A stretch of 13,895 bases of DNA from an uncultured Acidobacteriota bacterium (GTDB lineage: Bacteria; Acidobacteriota; Terriglobia; Bryobacterales; Bryobacteraceae): assembly GCA_937952345.1 (NCBI GenBank), contig CALFYN010000489.1, positions 1 to 13,895 of the forward strand. Direction: 5' to 3'. A program made the translations under genes and the position numbers. The notes below the pieces were generated by a model. It was not told where the DNA came from. It worked only from the letters and a program-made list of their open reading frames with translations, and did not search any database. Below, in pieces: positions 7,175 through 13,798 of the stretch (position 1 is its first letter; each line of letters opens with the position of its first letter).

Positions 7175-7707
7175 TAGTTCTCCACCTCCGATACCTCGAA
7201 GGGGTGCAGCGTTTCCAGGAATTCCTTCGTCTTCTGCAAATCGAACCGCGGATCTTCCGACTCGATGCACAGGAAGAAACGGTCGCTCGATGCATGCTTG
7301 AACCGCGGCACGTTGAACACCGGATGATACGGTTGCGGGAATCCGCACAGCGCCAGCAGCGTCCCGAACGTGGTCAACCCGGCCAGCAGCACCGTCGTTT
7401 CAAACGTGATCGGGATGAACGATGGCCAGCTGTTCAGCGGCCTTCCGCCGATGTTCATCGGATAGGCGATCTGCGAAATCCACTGCAGCAGCCCCATGCC
7501 GCCGATGCATCCCAGAATCCCGCCCACCAGCACGAACCGTGGCAGCGGCGTATCCTTCATGTGCATCGCGTGGTGCAGCTCTTCAATCGGCAGCGGAGAG
7601 TAGGCGTCCATCTTGCGATACCCCTCGTGATGAGCGGCTTCGCAGGCATACACCAGCTTTTCCGGCGTTTCGAATTCGGCCATCAGGCCGTATACCGACT
7701 TCCGCAT
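7174..7707 (-). CDS. actD: Alternative complex III subunit ActD (DUF3341)
   Basis: This 177-residue protein has an N-terminal soluble domain (VYGLMAEFETPEKLVYAC, about 5-22), two membrane spans (about 57-77 and 98-121) and a soluble C-terminal domain. The linker NIGGRPLNSWPSFIPITFE (85-103) and the DRFFLCIES segment near 142-150 are typical of DUF3341/ActD. The protein has no redox-cofactor motif and is a structural partner of ActC and ActF in the membrane arm. It starts directly after the actC stop (TAAATG, no gap), with GGGAGG about 10 nt upstream, and shares one base with the actE start. Length and position between actC and actE match the standard act gene order. Confidence 0.95.
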   Translation of the reverse strand: MRKSVYGLMAEFETPEKLVYACEAAHHEGYRKMDAYSPLPIEELHHAMHMKDTPLPRFVLVGGILGCIGGMGLLQWISQIAYPMNIGGRPLNSWPSFIPITFETTVLLAGLTTFGTLLALCGFPQPYHPVFNVPRFKHASSDRFFLCIESEDPRFDLQKTKEFLETLHPFEVSEVEN

Positions 7708-9099
7708 TTAGTGGCTGCCTCCCTTGTTCGATTTGGGAAGAATCATGCGTACTTCGAACATCGCAATCGACGGCAACACTCTCACGAACAGATACATCAG
7801 CGTGAGGAACATTCCGATGGACCCGATGTAAAAGCTCCAATCGTACTTCGTCGGGTAGTACATGCCCCAACTGCCCGGCAGAAAGTCGCGGTGCAAGCTG
7901 GTCACGATGATCACAAACCGCTCCAGCCACATGCCGATGTTGATGATGATCGAAACGATGAACACCAGCGGCACATTCGCCCGCGCCTTCTTCGACCACA
8001 GCACCTGCGGCACCAGCACGTTGAACAGAATCAGTGACCAGTACGACCATCCGTACGGCCCGCTGGTCCGGTTCTTGAACATGAACATTTCCCAGATATT
8101 GCCGCTATACCAGGCCATGAACGCTTCCATGAAGTAGCCGTAAGCCACAATCAGGCCCGTCGCCAGCATCACCTTGCACATGTTCTCGATGTGCTTCATC
8201 GTGATGAAATCCTGCAGCTTATACCAGGCCCGCAGAGGAATCGCCAGCGTTAACACCATCGCGAAACCCGAATAAATCGCGCCCGCCACAAAGTAGGGCG
8301 GGAAGATCGTCGCGTGCCACCCCGGAATCAGGCCCACCGCGAAGTCGAAGCTGACCACCGTGTGCACCGAAAGCACCAGCGGCGTCGACATGCCCGCCAG
8401 AATCAGCGAGGCCATTTCGTAATGGTTCCAGTGCTTCGCCGATCCGCGCCAGCCAAGCGACAACATCCCGTAAATGATCCGTCCCGCCTGCGACTTCGCC
8501 TTGTCGCGCATCGTCGCCAAATCCGGAATCAGACCCACATACCAGAACACCAGGGAAATCGTTGCGTACGTCGAAACCGCGAACACGTCCCACAGCAGCG
8601 GACTGCGCGGTTGCGGCCACATCGCCATCGTGTTCGGATACGGCAGCAGCCAGTATGCCAGCCACGGACGCCCCGTATGGAACGTCGGATACAGGAACGC
8701 GCAGGCCACCGCGAACAGCGTCATCGCTTCCGCGAATCGCGAAATCGACATGCGCCACTGCTGCTTCAACAGCAACAGAATCGCCGAAATCAGCGTTCCC
8801 GCGTGGCCGATACCGATCCACCAGACAAAGTTGATAATGTCAAAGCCCCAGCCTACGGGTACGTTTACGCCCCACACGCCGATACCTTTGCCCACCAGCC
8901 ACACGATGGTGCCCAGCAACATCATGAAGACGGAGAAGGTGATCGTGAACCCGATCAGCCAGAATCGCGGCCAGCCTACTTCAATCGGTATCGCGGATAT
9001 CTTGTCCGTGACCGTCGAAAAATTATGACCCGGCGCCACCATGGGGGTGGGCCCGGTTTCGATGGCTGGCCCGGAATGATCGATCTTTTCCTGTGCCAT
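7708..9099 (-). CDS. actC: Alternative complex III subunit ActC (NrfD/PsrC-like quinol-binding membrane protein)
   Basis: This 463-residue NrfD-family membrane subunit has about ten spans. In ACIII it holds the quinol oxidation site and docks to the iron-sulfur domain of ActB. Conserved stretches are VPVGWGFDIINFVWWIGIGH (80-99), then AGT; TGRPWLAYWLLPYPN (142-156); SPLLWDVFAVSTY (166-178); and HTVVSFDFAVGLIPGWHATI (246-265). H99 and D171 lie where NrfD-like proteins carry polar residues near the quinone pocket; their role here is inferred from the family, not shown. The N-terminal 40 residues are hydrophilic. The gene begins 3 nt after the actB stop, with GGAGAAGG 8 nt before the ATG inside the last actB codons. 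Confidence 0.96.
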   Translation of the reverse strand: MAQEKIDHSGPAIETGPTPMVAPGHNFSTVTDKISAIPIEVGWPRFWLIGFTITFSVFMMLLGTIVWLVGKGIGVWGVNVPVGWGFDIINFVWWIGIGHAGTLISAILLLLKQQWRMSISRFAEAMTLFAVACAFLYPTFHTGRPWLAYWLLPYPNTMAMWPQPRSPLLWDVFAVSTYATISLVFWYVGLIPDLATMRDKAKSQAGRIIYGMLSLGWRGSAKHWNHYEMASLILAGMSTPLVLSVHTVVSFDFAVGLIPGWHATIFPPYFVAGAIYSGFAMVLTLAIPLRAWYKLQDFITMKHIENMCKVMLATGLIVAYGYFMEAFMAWYSGNIWEMFMFKNRTSGPYGWSYWSLILFNVLVPQVLWSKKARANVPLVFIVSIIINIGMWLERFVIIVTSLHRDFLPGSWGMYYPTKYDWSFYIGSIGMFLTLMYLFVRVLPSIAMFEVRMILPKSNKGGSH

Positions 9100-9102
9100 T
9101 TC

Positions 9103-12100
9103 CTATGCCTTCTCCAGCTCCGGGTTGGGATTCTGCAACCGTGCCATATACGTCGTCCGCGGCTTCGTGTTCAGGTCCGTCAGAATCCCGTAATTCCGCG
9201 GATCCGCCTTCGCCTTCGACATCCGGCTCTCTGTATCGTTCAAATCGCCGAACGTGATCGCCTGCGTCGGACACACCTGCTGGCACGCCGTCACGATCTC
9301 GCCGTCTTTTACCTTCCGGTCTTCCTTCTCCGCCGTGATCTTCGCGTGATTGATGCGCTGGATGCAGTAGCTGCACTTCTCCATCACACCGCGGCTCCGC
9401 GCCGTCACTTCCGGATTCCGCAGCCCGTGCAGGCTCTTCGTATCCCAATCGTTGTAAAGGAAGAAATTGAACCGCCGCACTTTGTACGGGCAGTTGTTCG
9501 AACAATACCGGGTACCCACGCAGCGGTTGTACACCATCTGGTTGATACCTTCTTCGCTATGCACCGTCGCCGCCACCGGACACACCGGCTCGCACGGCGC
9601 GTTCTCGCAGTGCATACAGGTCACCGGCTGCGAATACGCCGCCGGATTGTCGATATCGCCCTTGTGATACCGGTCAATCCGGATCCAGTGCATTTCGCGC
9701 CCGCGCACCACTTCATCCTTGCCGACCACCGGAATGTTGTTCTCCGCCTGGCAGGCGATCGTACACGCTCCGCAGCCGTGGCATGCGTTCAAATCGATCG
9801 ACATGCCCCAGGCGTAGCCCTTCGAATAATCCCAGCCCGGCGCGTACATGCTGAAATCCGCCGGCGGATCTTCCACCATGTGCTTGGCGAATTCCGGATG
9901 CTTTTGGAATTCCTCTTCCGACGCCACCCGCACAATCTTGCGGTCGATCTGCGCCGCGTCGGCATCCTTGATCTGCTCAATGCCGTGATGCGTCTGCGTC
10001 GAAACCAGCTTGTAGTACTGGTTCGCGTTCGACAACTCAACCGCATTCGCCCACAGCTTGTCGCTCGTGCGCAGCGGGTTGACATCGAACCCGATGCCCG
10101 TGCCCACCTTGCCCGCCTTGCCGCGTCCGTATCCCAGGTGCACCGTGACCGTATTCGGAGCCTGCCCCGGAGTCACCCAGACCGATCCCTTTACCGTCGC
10201 CGAACCCACCTTCAGGTTCACGACATCGTTGGTGGTGACGCCCAATTTCTCGGCCGTCGTCGGCGACACATGCACCGCGTTGTCCCACACCACCTTCGAT
10301 ACCGGATTCGGCAGTTCCTGCAACCAGCTATTGTTCGCGTAGCGCCCATCGAGCACCGTCGGATCCAGCCGGAACGCAATCTCCATCCCGCTCGGCGCGG
10401 CCGCCGGCGTCATCGCCTTGAAATCGGCCTTCACCGTAACGTTCTTCGCCGCCAGCGCCGTATTCGCCCAGAAGCCGTCGTGCAGCGCTTTCGAGAACTG
10501 CGTATCGAAATCCGCCAGCTTCAACTTATCGCGCCAGAAGCGGCGGTGCAGTTGATAATTCGTCCCCTGCTTGCCCGCCAGCGCCGACAACACTTCCATC
10601 GCCGTCTTGCCGCCATACAGCGGATCGATCAGCGGCTGAATCGTTGTGATCGTGCCATCGTGGGCCCGCGCATCGCCCCAGGTCTCCAGCGTATGCGCCT
10701 CCGGCACATGCCAGTGGCAGTAGAACGCCGTCTCATCCACATACAGCCCAAGGTGAATGCGGTTGGCCACCTTCAGGAACGCGTCCTTGAACTTCAGGTC
10801 CGGCGGAGCCGTGTACACCGGATTGCCCGACAGCACAATCAGGGTTTCCACTTTCCCCGCATCCATATCGGCCACCAGCGTTTTCAGCGAGTCGATGTGA
10901 GGTGTCGCGATGCCTTCCATCGGCTCCGTCACCATCACCGTCTTCCCGAAATTGCCCAGCTTCTCGTTGATGGCGTGCGCCAGTGCATGCACCACCGGAG
11001 GCTGCGTATCGCCAGCCACCACCAGCGAAGCACCTTGCTTCGATTGCAAATCCTTAGCGAGCGCCGTTACCCACGCATCGTGCGGCGTCGAAGGCGCTTC
11101 CACATTCACGCCCAGCTTCGCCGCCAGCGTCCGCGCCACGCCTTCAATCTCCGAAGGCTTCAGGGATAACCGGTGATCCGCCAGTCCGCTCGTCACCGTC
11201 GGATGCGTTTCCACCACGTACAGGCGGTTCATCCGCTTCTTGCCGACTTCCGGCTTGCGCCGCGCCGCGAAATCGCGCGAGTAGCGTACCGCGCCCGGCC
11301 CGTAATTCAGAAAATCGGAATCCAGCGAGAAGATGACATCCGCTGCGGGCACATTGAAATAGCTCGATGCCGGCTCGCCGAACGCCATCACCGCCCCCGC
11401 CCGAGCCGAATCGTTCGACGACGGATCCCAGGCATGCCACTTTGCTTCCGGCATCATCGCCAGCACGGCCTGCATCGTTTCGATCAGGCTCGGCGAAGTG
11501 ATGTTCTCGGTCAGAATCCGCAGCCCCGCGCCCTTCTTGGCGAAGTGCTTCTCGCGGATCACCGTCAGCGCGCCCCAGAAATTCGTGTTGTTGCTGACTT
11601 GCCCTTCGTTCAGTACGGTCTCCGAACGGTCCGGATCGTACATCGTCAGCAGGTTCGCCTGCGCGAAAATGTCCGTCGATCCCAAACTTCCCGGATGCTC
11701 CGGATTCCCTTCCGCCTTCGTCGGCCGGCCCTGGTGGCTCAGCACCAGCAACCCGGCGGCGTAACCGCCATTCAACTGCGCCGTCGCGTACTGCACCGGC
11801 TCATTGCCGCCAAATTCCTCGGGCGGCTTCACATACGGGACAATCTTTTCCAGTGGCTGCCGCGTACAAGCCGTCAATCCGGCCAGCCCCAGCGATGCCC
11901 CCATCAGCTTGAAGAGGTTGCGCCGGTCGAGCGGGGTCCGCCAATCCGAGCCCGTCTGCGGAAACTCATTCTTCAGCAAATCCTGAATCTCCGGCGATTC
12001 CGCCAGTTCCTCCAGGCTCCGCCAAAGCTGGTCCCCGGTCTTGCCCTGGAGCTTCTCGCGCACGGCGTGCAAATCGAGCCGCGGCGATTGTCCAAGTATT

Positions 12101-12129
12101 GGGAAATGTGCGTTTCCGCTTGTGCTCAT
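9103..12129 (-). CDS. actB: Alternative complex III subunit ActB (molybdopterin-oxidoreductase-like domain fused to iron-sulfur domain)
   Basis: With the ATG at 12129, which forms ATGA with the actA stop, the protein has 1008 residues. A roughly 68-residue N-terminal extension precedes a twin-arginine signal, DRRNLFKLMGASLGLAGLTA (68-87), the layout of the Tat-variant MoCo-like family. The large middle part resembles molybdopterin oxidoreductases; in studied ACIII it binds no molybdenum cofactor. The C-terminal PsrB/NrfC-like part (from about 779) has 15 candidate cluster cysteines: C783, 786, 789, 793; C838, 841, 846, 850; C870, 876, 880; and C919, 922, 949, 953. The third group has T873 where a fourth cysteine would be expected, fitting one [3Fe-4S] and three [4Fe-4S] clusters. 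It relays electrons from ActC to ActA. Upstream starts at 12138 (ATG) and 12147 (TTG) are possible but overlap actA further. Confidence 0.96.
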   Translation of the reverse strand: MSTSGNAHFPILGQSPRLDLHAVREKLQGKTGDQLWRSLEELAESPEIQDLLKNEFPQTGSDWRTPLDRRNLFKLMGASLGLAGLTACTRQPLEKIVPYVKPPEEFGGNEPVQYATAQLNGGYAAGLLVLSHQGRPTKAEGNPEHPGSLGSTDIFAQANLLTMYDPDRSETVLNEGQVSNNTNFWGALTVIREKHFAKKGAGLRILTENITSPSLIETMQAVLAMMPEAKWHAWDPSSNDSARAGAVMAFGEPASSYFNVPAADVIFSLDSDFLNYGPGAVRYSRDFAARRKPEVGKKRMNRLYVVETHPTVTSGLADHRLSLKPSEIEGVARTLAAKLGVNVEAPSTPHDAWVTALAKDLQSKQGASLVVAGDTQPPVVHALAHAINEKLGNFGKTVMVTEPMEGIATPHIDSLKTLVADMDAGKVETLIVLSGNPVYTAPPDLKFKDAFLKVANRIHLGLYVDETAFYCHWHVPEAHTLETWGDARAHDGTITTIQPLIDPLYGGKTAMEVLSALAGKQGTNYQLHRRFWRDKLKLADFDTQFSKALHDGFWANTALAAKNVTVKADFKAMTPAAAPSGMEIAFRLDPTVLDGRYANNSWLQELPNPVSKVVWDNAVHVSPTTAEKLGVTTNDVVNLKVGSATVKGSVWVTPGQAPNTVTVHLGYGRGKAGKVGTGIGFDVNPLRTSDKLWANAVELSNANQYYKLVSTQTHHGIEQIKDADAAQIDRKIVRVASEEEFQKHPEFAKHMVEDPPADFSMYAPGWDYSKGYAWGMSIDLNACHGCGACTIACQAENNIPVVGKDEVVRGREMHWIRIDRYHKGDIDNPAAYSQPVTCMHCENAPCEPVCPVAATVHSEEGINQMVYNRCVGTRYCSNNCPYKVRRFNFFLYNDWDTKSLHGLRNPEVTARSRGVMEKCSYCIQRINHAKITAEKEDRKVKDGEIVTACQQVCPTQAITFGDLNDTESRMSKAKADPRNYGILTDLNTKPRTTYMARLQNPNPELEKA

Positions 12130-12776
12130 CGATGACATGTGTAGCAATCCGTCAGCTTCAGAACGTTGTATTCCTTCACCAGCTTCGCGCCCAGCTCAGC
12201 CTGGTTCGGAGGATGCTTGTAGGTCATATCGAATACCTTGTCCCGCGGCCGGATCTTCGCTTCCGGGTTGCGGTGGCAGTCGAGGCACCATTCCATATAC
12301 AGCGTATTGGCCTGATACATCAAAGGCATCTGATCCACTGGCCCGTGGCATTCCGAACAACCCATGCCCTTGTTCACGTGGATACTGTGATTGAAATAAA
12401 CAAACCCCGGGAGATCGTGTACCCGGTTCCATTCGAGCGACTTGCCCGTCGCCCAACTCTGCCGCACCGGCTCCAGCATCGGAGCGTTCGTCCAGATCAT
12501 GGAGTGGCAGCTCATGCACGTCTCCGTCGCCGGCATCCCGGCCGTCGCCGTCCGCTCCACCGTGCTGTGGCAGTAACGACAATCGATTCCCAATCCCGCC
12601 ACGTGGTGTTTATGCGAAAAAGGAACCGCCTGGTCAAATGGGATATTTGCCCGCGAGACATACGGCGCACGATTGACCGTCATCAGCGCGTAGCCCGCCC
12701 CACCGGCGATAAGCACGATGGCGGCGATGCTGACTTTGGCGACAACGTTAGTGCTGGGGTGAAATAGCTGAGACAT
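12126..12776 (-). CDS. actA: Alternative complex III subunit ActA, pentahaem cytochrome c
   Basis: This 216-residue protein is the first gene of the operon. One hydrophobic segment near the N-terminus (about 15-33) probably serves as an uncleaved signal anchor. The periplasmic part carries five c-type haem motifs: CRYCH (66-70), CMSCH (87-91), CSECH (140-144), CLDCH (164-168) and CYTCH (211-215). Extra histidines suitable as axial ligands include H55, H57, H58, H120, H130 and H133. The pentahaem count matches characterised ActA. Its role is electron transfer from the ActB clusters to the monohaem ActE or directly to the oxidase. The ATG at 12776 has AGGTGG only 3-4 nt upstream, a close and modest ribosome-binding site. 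Upstream is the 317-bp control region. The last four bases overlap the actB start. Confidence 0.97.
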   Translation of the reverse strand: MSQLFHPSTNVVAKVSIAAIVLIAGGAGYALMTVNRAPYVSRANIPFDQAVPFSHKHHVAGLGIDCRYCHSTVERTATAGMPATETCMSCHSMIWTNAPMLEPVRQSWATGKSLEWNRVHDLPGFVYFNHSIHVNKGMGCSECHGPVDQMPLMYQANTLYMEWCLDCHRNPEAKIRPRDKVFDMTYKHPPNQAELGAKLVKEYNVLKLTDCYTCHR

Positions 12777-12787
12777 TAACCACCTGC

Positions 12788-12808
12788 AAGGCGGGAACCT
12801 TCCACCTT
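12788..12808 (-). promoter_or_regulatory. Possible leader hairpin just before the actA ribosome-binding site
   Basis: In the predicted actA leader, AAGGTGG and CCGCCTT can pair as a 7-bp stem (one G-U pair) with a 7-nt loop. The hairpin ends 11 nt before the ATG, next to the AGGTGG ribosome-binding site, and could affect translation or mRNA stability. A 7-bp stem can arise by chance, so this is tentative. Confidence 0.3.
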
Positions 12809-12885
12809 TAGCCTTTGATTTTTATTTGTTCACGATAGCCAGGTGTGCGCATCCTCATGCAGCCCCTGACTTCACACGAATAGGG

Positions 12886-12904
12886 ATACTTCCCAGACAG
12901 AAAT
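12886..12904 (-). promoter_or_regulatory. Degenerate second copy of the palindromic operator at the predicted transcription start
   Basis: Read on the minus strand, this 19-bp stretch matches 13 of 19 positions of the palindrome at 12948-12966, including 10 of the first 11 (ATTTCTGTCTG against ATTACTGTCTG). Its centre is 62 bp from the centre of the perfect copy, close to six helical turns, and it covers the predicted transcription start. Whether a protein binds it is inference. Confidence 0.4.
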
Positions 12905-12908
12905 TGTC

Positions 12909-12938
12909 ATTATAGGAAGCCACTGGCTCTCTTGTCAA
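12909..12938 (-). promoter_or_regulatory. Consensus sigma-70-type promoter for the act-cox operon
   Basis: On the minus strand a perfect TTGACA -35 box (12938-12933) and a perfect TATAAT -10 box (12914-12909) are separated by 18 nt. Transcription would begin near 12902, leaving a leader of about 126 nt before actA. The orientation, position and AT-rich sequence upstream of the -35 box (TAATATTTTTGGT) all fit the main operon promoter. This assumes the host uses the common housekeeping consensus. Confidence 0.8.
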
Positions 12939-12947
12939 ACCAAAAAT

Positions 12948-12966
12948 ATTACTGTCAGACAGTAAT
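12948..12966. promoter_or_regulatory. 19-bp perfect palindrome upstream of the -35 box, likely operator
   Basis: ATTACTGTC and GACAGTAAT form perfect 9-bp arms around a single central base. The palindrome ends 10 bp upstream of the TTGACA box, with its centre near -55 relative to the predicted start. Its length and symmetry fit a site for a dimeric helix-turn-helix regulator; TetR, PadR or BlaI-like families all use such sites, and I cannot tell which applies. No regulator gene lies in the window. Confidence 0.65.
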
Positions 12967-13093
12967 CCCCTCGCCAACCCCGTCTACTGACCTAAGTCGC
13001 CGAGGCAAGACAAAAGTCTCATACGAAAATGAGTGCTTGTCAATGGAAAAAGGGAATGGACGCATCACCCGCACATGAAGGGCTGGAGGTATC

Positions 13094-13480
13094 CTACCAG
13101 ATCACGCGGACGGGATAAGGCTCGAAGGCGCGATCCGACGTTACGATCGCAAGTCCGCTCATGAGCGCCTGTGCAATCAGCATTCGGTCGAACGGATCCT
13201 TGTGGAAAAGTTGGAGTTTCTCAGCGGCAAACGCATCCGCTTCAGAAAAGGGAAGAGTCTCGATTCCGGATTCTTGGCGCAGCGCCGGAATCAGAGTCGA
13301 GGGGTGCGACGGCAGGGCGATCTTCCCCTGGGCGTACTTGCGGGCGATCTCCCAAACCGACACGGCGCTAAGATATACCTCGTTTGCGGGGTCTAGAATC
13401 TGGACGCGCGCGACAGGAGAAAGTTGAGGGGAATCAGCCTGGAACCAAAGGAAAGCACACGTATCGAGAAGCAGCCTCAT
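13094..13480 (-). CDS. vapC: PIN-domain toxin, VapC-like ribonuclease
   Basis: This 128-residue single PIN domain is the usual length for a VapC toxin. The acidic metal-binding residues are all present: D6 in LLLDTCAFLW, E44 in SVWEIARK, D95 and D98 in HKDPFDRML, and D116 in VTSDRAF. Such proteins are Mg2+-dependent ribonucleases that cut specific RNAs when freed from their antitoxin. The start lies 2 nt after the antitoxin stop, with only a weak GGCGG upstream, so translation is probably coupled. It is followed by the 317-bp actA control region without an evident terminator. The pairing with a Phd-like antitoxin is common for this PIN subgroup (SVWEIA, KDPFDR). All key residues are intact, so it is probably active. 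Confidence 0.92.
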   Translation of the reverse strand: MRLLLDTCAFLWFQADSPQLSPVARVQILDPANEVYLSAVSVWEIARKYAQGKIALPSHPSTLIPALRQESGIETLPFSEADAFAAEKLQLFHKDPFDRMLIAQALMSGLAIVTSDRAFEPYPVRVIW

Positions 13481-13482
13481 GG

Positions 13483-13746
13483 CTATCGCCGCCAGGGAAA
13501 AATCGGCGAACCGTCAAACTCCGCAAGTTCTTCGTCGCTCATTGGATCGAATGCACCGGGTTCCCACTGAATCTGGCCCTTTAACAACCCGGCAGTACGC
13601 ACGGGGAGCGCAGGTTGGCTGCTCAAGGGGCGAAGTTCGGCCACCGGCTGATTGTGACGGCACACGATGATAACCTCGCCCTGAATGGCTCTCTCGATGT
13701 AACGAGAGAGGTGCGTCTTCGCCTCTTGAATGTTGACTCTTGTCAT
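13483..13746 (-). CDS. Phd/YefM-family antitoxin
   Basis: This 87-residue protein (from the ATG at 13746) begins MTRVNIQEAKTHLSRYIERA, the Phd/YefM DNA-binding domain, followed by a GEVIIVCRHNQPVAELRPL segment. The C-terminal part (about 50-87, with DPMSDEELAEFDGSPIFPWR) resembles the toxin-neutralising tail. It should bind and inhibit the PIN toxin encoded 2 nt downstream and repress its own promoter. An in-frame ATG at 13755 adds three residues. I chose 13746 because GGAGG lies 9 nt before it but directly touches the upstream ATG. A perfect hairpin lies 26 bp upstream and could be its operator. Confidence 0.9.
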   Translation of the reverse strand: MTRVNIQEAKTHLSRYIERAIQGEVIIVCRHNQPVAELRPLSSQPALPVRTAGLLKGQIQWEPGAFDPMSDEELAEFDGSPIFPWRR

Positions 13747-13755
13747 TCTTCCCAT

Positions 13756-13760
13756 CCTCC
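13756..13760 (-). promoter_or_regulatory. Ribosome-binding site that decides the antitoxin start
   Basis: GGAGG on the minus strand lies 9 nt before the ATG at 13746 and has no spacer to the ATG at 13755, favouring the shorter protein. Confidence 0.6.
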
Positions 13761-13771
13761 ATGGTAGCGCG

Positions 13772-13798
13772 AAATCCGACCAGGTGCTGGTCGGATTT
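13772..13798. repeat. Perfect inverted repeat upstream of the antitoxin gene
   Basis: The arms AAATCCGACCA and TGGTCGGATTT are 11 bp each and perfectly complementary, around a 5-nt centre (GGTGC). The repeat lies 26 bp before the antitoxin ATG and overlaps the stop codon of the possible upstream frame. It could be the autoregulatory operator of the toxin-antitoxin pair, or a transcript-end hairpin for the upstream gene. There is no T run beyond the three Ts in the arm, so it is not a canonical intrinsic terminator. Confidence 0.7.

Larger units (their letters stand above)
12777..13093. other. Non-coding control region between the toxin gene and actA
   Basis: These 317 bp have no convincing coding frame. 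They are visibly more AT-rich than the flanking genes and hold the minus-strand promoter, palindrome and leader hairpin described separately. In the part next to the toxin gene (about 12985-13093) I see no clear terminator hairpin with a T run and no further convincing promoter. Confidence 0.7.

Noticed and set aside
7175..7348. Extension of the actE frame upstream of 7174.
   Set aside because: It overlaps actD coding and would place the lipoprotein signal (LMGC) in the middle of the protein.
8314..11169. A very long open frame (951 codons) on the plus strand.
   Set aside because: It lies wholly opposite actB and actC, whose families are certain. Its translation is full of Arg, His, Pro and Gln without domains, the usual antisense artefact of GC-rich codon use. 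Similar open frames opposite coxA and actB were rejected for the same reason.
9103..12129. The molybdopterin-like plus iron-sulfur fusion in ActB as a novel enzyme.
   Set aside because: This fusion is the standard form of ActB in many bacteria, and neighbours actA and actC confirm the identity.
12130..12147. Longer actB start at a TTG (12147) or ATG (12138).
   Set aside because: The ATG at 12129 forms the ATGA overlap typical of this operon, and the upstream starts add no conserved residues. The choice is not certain, as no strong ribosome-binding site is seen for any of the three.
13022..13050. Second TTGACA on the minus strand (13043-13038) as another promoter.
   Set aside because: No acceptable -10 box at 16-19 nt spacing (GAGACT at 17 nt; TATGAG only at 14 nt).
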